A DNA stretch of 64,000 bases from Pseudodesulfovibrio senegalensis (lineage in GTDB: Bacteria; Desulfobacterota; Desulfovibrionia; Desulfovibrionales; Desulfovibrionaceae). The position numbers and the translations under genes were made by a program. The notes beneath the pieces were generated by a model, which saw only the letters and a list, made by a program, of their open reading frames with translations, was not told the DNA's origin and did not search any database. Position 1 is the stretch's first letter. The number at the start of each line of letters is the position of its first letter. The DNA is taken from positions 124,001 to 188,000 of the forward strand of contig NZ_WAIE01000003.1 in assembly GCF_008830225.1 (NCBI RefSeq), written 5' to 3'. Shown here piece after piece: positions 25,759-33,243 of the stretch.

Positions 25759-26532
25759 CTAGATGATGTAGTAGACGCTCGGCTCGGTGCCGGCGGTCGG
25801 TTTACGACGAATGGTGAAGTTTTCGCGCAGAACCTTGCGGACGTCGGAGTCCTTGTCGGCAAGGTCGCCGAAAACGATGGCACCATCGGAGGCCTCAACA
25901 CACGCGGGTTGCAAGCCCTTGGCCAGGCGTTCCACACAGAAGTTGCACTTCTCGACCACGCCGCGCATGCGGGTGGGGAACTCGGGATTCAACTTGGTCG
26001 GGTCCAGGTATTCCCGGGGTTCGCCGAAGTTGAAGGAGCGGGAACCGTAGGGGCAGCCGGCCATGCAGTAGCGGCAACCGATGCAGCGATGGTAGTCCAT
26101 GGCCACGATGCCGTCCGGGCGCTTGAAGGTGGCCTTGGTGGGGCACACGCGCACGCAGGGCGGGTTGTCGCAGTGGTTGCACAGGAGCATGTAGGAACGT
26201 TCCTTGACGTCGTCGTCAAGGTACGGGTTGTGCTGCTCCGGGAAGCATTCTTCGTACGGAGCGGACCAGATCCACATGATGTTCTGGTTGGTGGGCACGT
26301 CGGGCACGTTGTGCACGGCGTGGCAGACGTCCTGCAGGGCCTTGATGTCCTCGTCGGTATTGATCCTGCGGGTGTCCACGACCATGGCCCAGCGCTTGGC
26401 ATTGCGGGCATTGGCTCCCGGCTTGACCGGGGAATGACCGCCGCCCGAGGCGAGGGTCGTCTTGGGCGCAACGCACAGTCCGGCAGCCGCCAGACCGGCC
26501 AACTTGATGAAGTTACGTCTGTTGTTTTTCAT
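25759..26532 (-). CDS. dsrO: DsrO, periplasmic ferredoxin-like subunit
   Basis: DsrO is the periplasmic iron-sulfur subunit of DsrMKJOP. The 257-residue precursor starts with a Tat signal peptide (NNRRNFIKLAGLAAAG), indicating folded, cofactor-loaded export. Cysteine clusters for several [4Fe-4S] centres are visible: CNHCDNPPCVRVCP, CIGCRYCMAGCP and CNFCVERL...CVEA. It resembles HmeA and the NrfC group. The ATG overlaps the dsrJ stop by one base (TAATG); the longer frame to 26634 lies over dsrJ and is rejected. It is cotranscribed with dsrP. Confidence 0.96.
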   Translation of the reverse strand: MKNNRRNFIKLAGLAAAGLCVAPKTTLASGGGHSPVKPGANARNAKRWAMVVDTRRINTDEDIKALQDVCHAVHNVPDVPTNQNIMWIWSAPYEECFPEQHNPYLDDDVKERSYMLLCNHCDNPPCVRVCPTKATFKRPDGIVAMDYHRCIGCRYCMAGCPYGSRSFNFGEPREYLDPTKLNPEFPTRMRGVVEKCNFCVERLAKGLQPACVEASDGAIVFGDLADKDSDVRKVLRENFTIRRKPTAGTEPSVYYII

Positions 26533-26909
26533 TATTTCAACCCCTCCGGCTGAATGTGGCAATCCCAGCAATAGGGGGTGACGCCTGCATCGTTGTGGCA
26601 CTTGTCGCAGAAGTCGGCCTTGCTTTTGTGGCACTTCATGCAGGTGTTCTGCAGGCTGATCTCGAATTCCTTGCCTTCGTGGTTCACGTAGACACGCTTA
26701 CCGTCGCGCAAGGCCCAGTCTCGCCATTCGTTCAGGAGTTGCATGTGCTTGGTGCGCATGAACTCAAGGGATTCGACACATTTTTTCTCATTGGCAGGCA
26801 ACTTCAGCTCGGGCTGCTTGTACGCTTTTCCGACGTTGAACACGAACGGGGAAAGCAGCAGTCCGACGAAGATTACGATGCCGATTATGATTTTACCGCC
26901 GTAATGCAT
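26532..26909 (-). CDS. dsrJ: DsrJ, triheme cytochrome c
   Basis: DsrJ is the membrane-anchored periplasmic triheme cytochrome of DsrMKJOP. The 125-residue protein has an uncleaved-looking N-terminal hydrophobic anchor (residues 6-25). Three heme motifs follow: CMKCH (90-94), CDKCH (101-105) and CWDCH (114-118). Cys44 in EKKCVES matches the conserved cysteine reported to ligate one heme with His/Cys coordination in this family. It sits 12 bases after dsrK and one-base overlaps dsrO. Confidence 0.96.
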   Translation of the reverse strand: MHYGGKIIIGIVIFVGLLLSPFVFNVGKAYKQPELKLPANEKKCVESLEFMRTKHMQLLNEWRDWALRDGKRVYVNHEGKEFEISLQNTCMKCHKSKADFCDKCHNDAGVTPYCWDCHIQPEGLK

Positions 26910-26921
26910 TCCTCAATCCTC

Positions 26922-28580
26922 CTACATGTTCGGGGGAGTCCAGTCGTCATCCTCGTCCTCGAAACCGGGGAGGGATTCCTGACGGAGGTTCATGGTGCGT
27001 TCCTGCTCGCCCGGCATGATCAGGGCGTTGCCCACCAGTTCGTGCACGCCGCAGATTTCCACGCCCGGGGCCCAGTAGTCCGCGAGCGGAATCAGGGTCG
27101 CACGGTCGATGGCGCAGATGCAGGACATCATGTTCACGCCGTGCTTGTCCTGCACGTATTTGAGCGCGTTGCCGCGGGGCAGACCTCCGCGCAGGCGGAT
27201 TTCCATGATTTCCTCGGTATTCAGCCCGGAACCGCCGGCGCAGCAGAAGGTCTCTTCGCGGATGGTGCCCTTGGGCATCTCGTAGAAGTTGTTGCAGACG
27301 TGATTGAGCACGTAGCGCGGTTCGTCCAGCAGGCCCATGGCCCGTGCCGGGTTGCAGGAGTCGTGGAAAGTGACCTTGTACTGGTCGTTGCGGCTGGGGT
27401 CGAGGTCCAGCTTTTTGTGCTTGATCAGGTCGGCGGTGAACTCGGTGATGTGCACCATCTTGGTCACGGCGGCGTTGTGGAACTCGGTTCCGGTGATGGG
27501 GCTGCGGGGCAGGCCCATCTGCGAACCCTGAAGGTCGCCGTTCATGGTGTCCATGTACTGGTTGATCACGCGCCACATGTGGCCGCACTCGCCGCCGAGA
27601 ATCCATTTGCAGCCGAGGCGGTTGGCCTCGTTGTACATCTTGGCGTTGAGTTTCTTCATGGCCTCGGAGTTGGTGAAGAGGCCGAAGTTGCCGCCTTCGG
27701 AGGCGTAGGTGGACATGGTGTAGTCCAGATCAAGGAAGTGGAAGAGCATCAGGTAACCCATGAAGGTATAGATGCCCGGGTCGGCGAAGACGTCGCCCGA
27801 CGGGGTGATGAACAGGATCTCATGGCCCTTTTCGTTGAGCGGGGCCTTGACCTTGATTCCCGTGACTTCCTCGATGTCGTCGACCATGAAGTCCACGATG
27901 TCCTTGAACGCGTGCGGCTGGATTCCGAGGTGGTTGCCTGTGCGGTTGCAGTTGGAAACCGGCTCCAGAACCCAGTTGATGTTCAGACCCACCAGATGCA
28001 TGAGTTCGCGCGCCATCATGGTCACTTCCGCCGTGTCGATGCCGTAGGGGCAGAACAGCGAGCAGCGGCGACATTCCGTGCACTGGTAGAAGTAGATGAA
28101 CCATTCCTTGAGCACGTCTTCTTCCATCACGCGGGAACCGGTCAGCTTGGTCAGGATTTTTCCTGCCAGGGTGAATTCACCGCGGTAGATGGAGCGCATC
28201 AGCTCGGCGCGCAGAACAGGCATGTTCTTGGGATCGCCGGACCCGATGAAGAAGTGGCATTTGTCCGCGCAGGCGCCGCAACGCACGCAGATGTCCATGA
28301 AGACCTTGAGGGAACGGTACTTGTCCAGCCGTTCGCGGAAACCGTTCATCACGATTTCGCGCCAGTTGGAGGGCAGTTTCCAGTCCGCGTCTTCCGGGGA
28401 CCATTCGCGCGGGTTGCCGAACGCTTCCGGAAGGTAGTTCATCATGTACTCGGTCTTGTCTTCTTTGGCCGGGTAACACCAGTTGCCCGGGGAGAAGTCC
28501 ACCGGGGTCTCCATCCAGCCCGAAGCCGGAGGATTGTAATCTATGCTTTTGAAGAGTTCGTCAGCACTGGGCGTAGACAT
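26922..28580 (-). CDS. dsrK: DsrK, HdrD-like catalytic subunit
   Basis: DsrK is the cytoplasmic, membrane-associated catalytic subunit, related to heterodisulfide reductase HdrD and thought to reduce the DsrC trisulfide made by sulfite reductase. The 552-residue protein has two [4Fe-4S] motifs (CVRCGACADKCHFF and CTECRRCSLFCPYG). Two CCG-type regions (GGECGHMW and FCCAGGSGLN) form the non-cubane catalytic cluster. HDSCNPARAMG is also typical. It lies directly downstream of dsrM and upstream of dsrJ. Confidence 0.97.
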   Translation of the reverse strand: MSTPSADELFKSIDYNPPASGWMETPVDFSPGNWCYPAKEDKTEYMMNYLPEAFGNPREWSPEDADWKLPSNWREIVMNGFRERLDKYRSLKVFMDICVRCGACADKCHFFIGSGDPKNMPVLRAELMRSIYRGEFTLAGKILTKLTGSRVMEEDVLKEWFIYFYQCTECRRCSLFCPYGIDTAEVTMMARELMHLVGLNINWVLEPVSNCNRTGNHLGIQPHAFKDIVDFMVDDIEEVTGIKVKAPLNEKGHEILFITPSGDVFADPGIYTFMGYLMLFHFLDLDYTMSTYASEGGNFGLFTNSEAMKKLNAKMYNEANRLGCKWILGGECGHMWRVINQYMDTMNGDLQGSQMGLPRSPITGTEFHNAAVTKMVHITEFTADLIKHKKLDLDPSRNDQYKVTFHDSCNPARAMGLLDEPRYVLNHVCNNFYEMPKGTIREETFCCAGGSGLNTEEIMEIRLRGGLPRGNALKYVQDKHGVNMMSCICAIDRATLIPLADYWAPGVEICGVHELVGNALIMPGEQERTMNLRQESLPGFEDEDDDWTPPNM

Positions 28581-28624
28581 ATTCTTCTCTCCTGTCGTTT
28601 GAATCTAACCGTATGTCCGACCAG

Positions 28625-29659
28625 CTAGGCTTCTTCGGGAGCCTTTGCGTTGTCAGGATTGTCCAGGGGCAACCCGGCCTCAGCCATCATCGGGCCGAAG
28701 TCCTTTTCGTATGCTTCATACGAAAGCGGCTTGATGTCCGGGTTCCACGGATTCTCGTGATGACGGAAACGGGTGTCGTTGGGCATGTTCCTCGTGGGAG
28801 ACATGAAAACGCCGGGCATGTGCATGAGCTTGCTGAAGGGGAAGTACATCAGCAGCACGCTGACCAGGAACACGTGTACGAAGAAGGACACGTCGATGCC
28901 TGAGGGAACGTGCGGATTCAGGGAAACCAGACCCATGGTCAGTTCCTTGATGGCGATGACATCCACCTTGGCGTAGTAGCGCATCCAGATGCCGGAAAGC
29001 GCGATGCCCAGAATCAGGAACAGGGGGAAGTAGTCCGCGACCAGCGAAATGTACCGGATCTTGGCGTCCACCAACCTGCGCATGAGCAGGAAGAGCAGGC
29101 CGCCGACGATCAGCAGGTCGGACATGTACATCACCGGAGCGCCGATCTGCAGGATGCCGTCCATGAAGTCCAGGCCGTTCACGAAGAACGGGATGGGCTC
29201 AAGGAACAGGCGCAAATGGCGCAGCACGATGATCAGGAAAGAGTAATGGAACAGGAGGGCGAACAGCCACAGCCACTTGGACGAGGCGAACGCCACCACG
29301 GGACCGTTTTTGGTCTCGTGCAGGGAAGTGGAGGTGTTGCGGAACAGGGTCCTGAACGCACAGACTTCCAGAATCATGCGGATCACGGTCTGGATGCCGT
29401 TGGACGGGTTGTCCCATTTGTTCTGCTTGAACATCTCCGGGTCGTAAGAAAGTTGTTGGCCCGCCGTGGTGGGAATGCGGAAAGGTACGGGACTTCTGCC
29501 CCACCTTATGATTTTCACCACGGAAAAGACCAGAAAAATGCCGATTGCCGTCATCGGGATACAGATACCGAAAATGGTACTCAGGTGCGCCGCACCAACC
29601 CCGAAGAGCGGAATCAACACTAAAATAAAGACGAAAACGAGTGAGTACAAAGCATTCAT
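28625..29659 (-). CDS. dsrM: DsrM, NarI-like cytochrome b
   Basis: DsrM is the diheme cytochrome b of DsrMKJOP, exchanging electrons with menaquinone and passing them to DsrK. The 344-residue protein begins with two hydrophobic segments (MNALYSLVFVFILVLIP...). The NarI-like core at ~125-300 carries histidines in FALLFHYSFLIIVLRHLR and FSKLMHMPGVF. GAGGTGA lies about six bases before the ATG at 29659. It is the first structural gene of the complex, 54 bases after the RsbRD_N gene. Confidence 0.95.
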   Translation of the reverse strand: MNALYSLVFVFILVLIPLFGVGAAHLSTIFGICIPMTAIGIFLVFSVVKIIRWGRSPVPFRIPTTAGQQLSYDPEMFKQNKWDNPSNGIQTVIRMILEVCAFRTLFRNTSTSLHETKNGPVVAFASSKWLWLFALLFHYSFLIIVLRHLRLFLEPIPFFVNGLDFMDGILQIGAPVMYMSDLLIVGGLLFLLMRRLVDAKIRYISLVADYFPLFLILGIALSGIWMRYYAKVDVIAIKELTMGLVSLNPHVPSGIDVSFFVHVFLVSVLLMYFPFSKLMHMPGVFMSPTRNMPNDTRFRHHENPWNPDIKPLSYEAYEKDFGPMMAEAGLPLDNPDNAKAPEEA

Positions 29660-29713
29660 CTACCGTCACCTCGCTTATGGTTTGGCCCTGCGAATCACCC
29701 GCAGGACCCGCCA

Positions 29714-30235
29714 CTATTCCTCGACCTTGTCGGTCGTAACGTCCACGATCATGCGCGCCTTTTTCAAAAGCGTATGTTGCGATCGCTTCAGCTCCTCCAC
29801 GCGCATTTTGTAAACTTGCTCCTGGTTTTTGAAGAGTATGTCCACGGCCATGAGCATCAGGTTGTCAACCTTGGCCTCGAACCGCAGGAGAACATCCAAC
29901 TCCCCCTTCTCCTGCATCTCCTTGAAAAATTCGTCCCGCAGCAGTTTCTTGAACAGAAAAACGAAACTCAATGCCTGCGATGGACTGAAACTCTGCACGC
30001 CCCGGATTTTGATCAGCTTGTCCAGCGATGCGCAGATGGCCTCTGCGTTCTCCCATGTAAGGAGATGGTCCACCAGTTCCTCGGTGGATTCGCGAATGGT
30101 CGCTCCCACCGGGTTGCTGAACCGGTTTTTATTGTTTTTCCAGATTCGCTGGGTCTCGACCGGATAGGTCTCAAGCACCAGCATCCCCCACTTTTCGGCC
30201 AGTTCGGCCTTGCGATCGGCAATGCGCCGTTCCAT
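29714..30235 (-). CDS. RsbRD N-terminal-domain protein upstream of dsrM
   Basis: This 173-residue soluble helical protein resembles the N-terminal non-heme globin-like domain of RsbR/RsbRD stressosome sensors (ESTEELVDHLL, FSPSQALSFVFLFKKLLRDEF) without the STAS domain. A gene of this type is found before dsrMKJOP in desulfovibrios, so it is probably a sensor or accessory factor for the complex; its function is not established. Start 30235 (MERRIADRKAEL) has AGGA seven bases upstream, while the longer frame to 30343 has no support. A candidate promoter and operator lie about 90 bases upstream. Confidence 0.8.
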   Translation of the reverse strand: MERRIADRKAELAEKWGMLVLETYPVETQRIWKNNKNRFSNPVGATIRESTEELVDHLLTWENAEAICASLDKLIKIRGVQSFSPSQALSFVFLFKKLLRDEFFKEMQEKGELDVLLRFEAKVDNLMLMAVDILFKNQEQVYKMRVEELKRSQHTLLKKARMIVDVTTDKVEE

Positions 30236-30322
30236 GATTGTTCCTGCGTCCGCAAACCCGACACCGCAAGCCCGACGAACCGCATCCGGGAGGACGGGTC
30301 GGGATTGTTTTGCCGGGGTTCG

Positions 30323-30344
30323 GTTATATGTGAAAAACGTCACG
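30323..30344 (-). promoter_or_regulatory. Candidate -10 and dyad operator of the dsr operon
   Basis: The dyad GTGA-N6-TCAC (30330-30343) matches the half-site geometry of Rex and CRP/FNR-family sites. On the minus strand it lies immediately upstream of TATAAC (30328-30323), so a bound protein would cover the -10/-35 spacer and repress. No good -35 hexamer is at the standard distance; TTGTCA lies 22 bases away. Confidence 0.4.
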
Positions 30345-30472
30345 TAAAACTGACAAGTCCTATTCCATGTGGTCTAGGAAAGGTCAAGGTTTTTCCACAA
30401 AAACCCCGGTTGGTAAAGGCTCTTTTTCCGGTGTTTTTTTCTTTGGGGAAAGCGGTTTCAGATGCGGGATTC

Positions 30473-32488
30473 TCAGGCTTTTTCCACCCGGTTCCGGCCT
30501 TTGCGTTTGGCCGAATACAGGGCCTTGTCCGCCCGGTGCATGGTTTCTTCGGCGTCGTGGTCGTCCCGGGTCATGGCCGCAAGCCCGATGCTGACGGTTA
30601 CTGATTGCGGGCCCTGGGGCGTTTGCACCTGCAGTTCGCGAATGCTTTTGCACAGCCGGTGGGCTGCCTTGGCTGCGTTGGCCGAATCCGTTTGGGGCAG
30701 GGCCACGGCGAACTCCTCGCCGCCGATGCGTCCGAGCAGGTCGGAATCCCGCAGGGCTTCGCGGCAGCAGGCCGTGACCGCCTGCAACACCTCGTCGCCG
30801 ATCTTGTGGCCGTGGGTGTCGTTGATGGTCTTGAAGTTGTCGAGGTCAAGCATGAGCAGGCTGAGCGGCGTGCGGTAGCGGCGGGAGCGGGAGAATTCCT
30901 TTTCGCACAGACGAAGGAATTCGCGCCGGTTGTACACACCGGTGAGCGAATCTTCCGTGGCCAGACGTTGGAGCTCTTTTCCCAGACGTCTTCGTTCGGT
31001 AACGTCGTGAATAACGGAATAGAGCAGCATGCGTCCGTTGACCATGACCGGACCGGAGTATACCTCCACGTCGCGTTCCCTGCCCCCGGCCGTCTTGTGG
31101 CGCAGCAGGAAATGGTTGCGGTTTTGCTGCCCTGCCCTCACCATTTCGCGGAACACGTCTTCCTCGGAATCCTGCTGCAACTGGTTGATGTTCATGGACA
31201 GCAGGGTGCCGCGCTCGTGGCCGTAGAATCTTTCGGCCGCGGGGTTGGCGTCGATGATATTGCCGTTGTTCGGGTCGTGCAGCAGCATGACCGCGTGGTT
31301 GTTCATGAAGAAACCGCGATACTGCTCCTCGCGTTCGCGCATTTCCCGTTCGGCTTCGATGCGGTCCGTCACATCGCGGAAAATGCCTTCCAGTGCCACG
31401 GGTTCGTTTTGTTCATTGTAGACGAGGTTGACGTTCAGTTCGCCCTTGACGGTGGCCCCGTCCTTGTCCTTGAAGTCTACCAGATAGCCGGAAAGGGCGC
31501 CGTCTTCGGTCAGCTTCTCCAGCATGGCTTTTCGGTCCGCCGGGTTGGCGTACAGCAGCGGGGTCACGTCCTTGCCGAGCACTTCGTGTTCGGCAAGCCC
31601 TATCTGCCGCAGGGCCGAGGGGTTGGCCATGAGCACGGCGCCTTCCATGCTGGTCAGGATATAGGCGTCCTTCATGGTTTCGAAGATTCGGCGGAATTTC
31701 TCTTCGCTTTTTTGCAGGGCCTTGCGCTGGGTCTCCATTTCGCTCATGTCCCGGGCCGAACTGAGGATCAGGGGGGTGTCGCCAGAATCGACCACGCATG
31801 AACGGATTTCCACGGGAAAGATTTCCCCGCTTGAGGAAACGTGCGCGGTGCGGAACCGGCAGGAGCCGTTTTTCAGTATGGTTTGCACGGTTTTTTCCAG
31901 GGAGGGGGCCTGCAGGGGCTTGTCGATATCCGATACGCACATGTTCAGGAGTTGCTCCCTGCTGTAGCCGAGGCGTTCGCAGGCTGCGCTGTTCACGTCC
32001 AGAAAGTACCCGTCCAGTGTGTGCAGGAATTGCGGGTCGGGTACGGACTCGAACAGGCTTCTGGTCCACTGCTCGGCATGGTGCAGCCGCTCGGTGCGGG
32101 CCTTGTCCCGCAGGTCCCGTTGTTTGGCCACGGCGATTTCAAGGCGGTCGAAAGCGTGCAAAATGCGTCTTCCCCAGTCTGTTCGTTTGGCGGCTTGTGC
32201 GTCCTTGTCCAGCAGCTCGAAATACAGGTCGCGGGCGAACTTGAGCAGCTTTGCCAGAGCGGCGTGGTCGCTGGTGAGTGTGGCGAGGCTCGCGGCGCAG
32301 TCCCGCATGGCGACGTTCGTCTGCCGATCTGTTTCGGCCGATTCGATGCCATGGGCCACGGCCCTGCATATGAGGCTGCCCGGTATGTCCGGGTTGCCGA
32401 TGCACAGCTTTCGGGCCTGCCTTTCCACGTCCTGACAGAGGGTGTGGCTGGCAGACCGGAGCAGCAGTAACAGGGTTTCATGCTTCAT
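30473..32488 (-). CDS. PAS-domain diguanylate cyclase
   Basis: This 671-residue protein is predicted to make c-di-GMP. A helical N-terminal ~140 residues without membrane segments is followed by three PAS domains (about 147-265, 270-385 and 395-505). A GGDEF domain (~510-671) has an intact GGEEF active site. An RxxD product-inhibition site (RDSD) lies five residues before it. It should be a cytoplasmic sensor. Start 32488 (MKHETLLLLL) has GAGG six bases upstream; an ATG at 32557 in frame lacks one. It is divergent from the VOC gene and convergent with nothing, ending upstream of the dsr leader. Confidence 0.9.
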   Translation of the reverse strand: MKHETLLLLLRSASHTLCQDVERQARKLCIGNPDIPGSLICRAVAHGIESAETDRQTNVAMRDCAASLATLTSDHAALAKLLKFARDLYFELLDKDAQAAKRTDWGRRILHAFDRLEIAVAKQRDLRDKARTERLHHAEQWTRSLFESVPDPQFLHTLDGYFLDVNSAACERLGYSREQLLNMCVSDIDKPLQAPSLEKTVQTILKNGSCRFRTAHVSSSGEIFPVEIRSCVVDSGDTPLILSSARDMSEMETQRKALQKSEEKFRRIFETMKDAYILTSMEGAVLMANPSALRQIGLAEHEVLGKDVTPLLYANPADRKAMLEKLTEDGALSGYLVDFKDKDGATVKGELNVNLVYNEQNEPVALEGIFRDVTDRIEAEREMREREEQYRGFFMNNHAVMLLHDPNNGNIIDANPAAERFYGHERGTLLSMNINQLQQDSEEDVFREMVRAGQQNRNHFLLRHKTAGGRERDVEVYSGPVMVNGRMLLYSVIHDVTERRRLGKELQRLATEDSLTGVYNRREFLRLCEKEFSRSRRYRTPLSLLMLDLDNFKTINDTHGHKIGDEVLQAVTACCREALRDSDLLGRIGGEEFAVALPQTDSANAAKAAHRLCKSIRELQVQTPQGPQSVTVSIGLAAMTRDDHDAEETMHRADKALYSAKRKGRNRVEKA

Positions 32489-32550
32489 GACGGCCTCGAG
32501 TATTGCGGAAAGGGGTATTCCGTAATCATAATGAAGCAGTTCCTGGCGTA

Positions 32551-32577
32551 TTGCCATAGCGTTATTCTGTGTATAAT
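32551..32577 (+). promoter_or_regulatory. Candidate promoter for the VOC gene
   Basis: TTGCCA (32551-32556) and a perfect TATAAT (32572-32577) are 15 bases apart, slightly short of the ideal 17. They lie about 65 bases upstream of the VOC start at 32644. Confidence 0.45.
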
Positions 32578-32643
32578 CGGTCCGACCCGCACTTGTGCAT
32601 GGGCCACCGGTTGCATATGTTGCCGGGAAAAACGGAGGAAGGC

Positions 32644-33243
32644 ATGGTTCGGTATACAGGGGTCAACCATCTGGCCATGGTCACGGGCGACATGGATGCC
32701 ACGGTTCGGTTCTGGCGCGATCTTCTGGGGCTGCGTCTGGTGGTCGGGCTGGGGCATCCGGGCTATCGGCACTATTTTTTCGAGCTCACGGAGAACGACA
32801 TGATCGCGTTTTTCGAGTGGGATGGAGTGGAGCCGCTGCCGGAGCGGGATCACGGGTTTCCGGTGCGCGGTCCCGTTGCATTCGACCACTTGTCCATGGG
32901 CGTGGACTCGGATGACGACCTGTGGGAACTCAAGGACCGCCTGGAAGCCGCGGATATGTGGGTTTCCGAAGTGGTGGACCATGGGTTCATCCGCTCCATA
33001 TACGCCTTTGATCCCAATGGCATTCCCATCGAGTTCAGCGTTGCCGAACCCGGGGTGGACGTGCGCCGGTATCCGGCCATGACAGATTCCCGACCCACGA
33101 AGACGGCACAGCAGGGGGCGGAGCCCGTGCCCGGCGTATGGCCGGAGGTTCGTACCCCGACCCCGAAGCGAGATCGGGCCGTTTACGAAGGAGAGGGCGC
33201 CGCCATTGTGGATGAGGTCAGGCGGCGCATGGGCAGGGGCTAG
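32644..33243 (+). CDS. VOC (glyoxalase/dioxygenase-fold) family protein
   Basis: This 199-residue cytoplasmic protein has a vicinal-oxygen-chelate fold in its first ~140 residues. YTGVNHLAMVTGDMDATVRFWRDLLG carries the first metal-ligand histidine, and FDHLSMGV and YAFDPNGIPIEFS complete the usual His/His/Glu set. The last ~60 residues are charged, Pro-rich and of unknown role. Members act as glyoxalases, dioxygenases or resistance proteins; the substrate cannot be told. GGAGGAAGG precedes ATG 32644, which rules out the longer frame. Its stop overlaps that of the convergent hybrid kinase by four bases. Confidence 0.82.
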   Translation: MVRYTGVNHLAMVTGDMDATVRFWRDLLGLRLVVGLGHPGYRHYFFELTENDMIAFFEWDGVEPLPERDHGFPVRGPVAFDHLSMGVDSDDDLWELKDRLEAADMWVSEVVDHGFIRSIYAFDPNGIPIEFSVAEPGVDVRRYPAMTDSRPTKTAQQGAEPVPGVWPEVRTPTPKRDRAVYEGEGAAIVDEVRRRMGRG

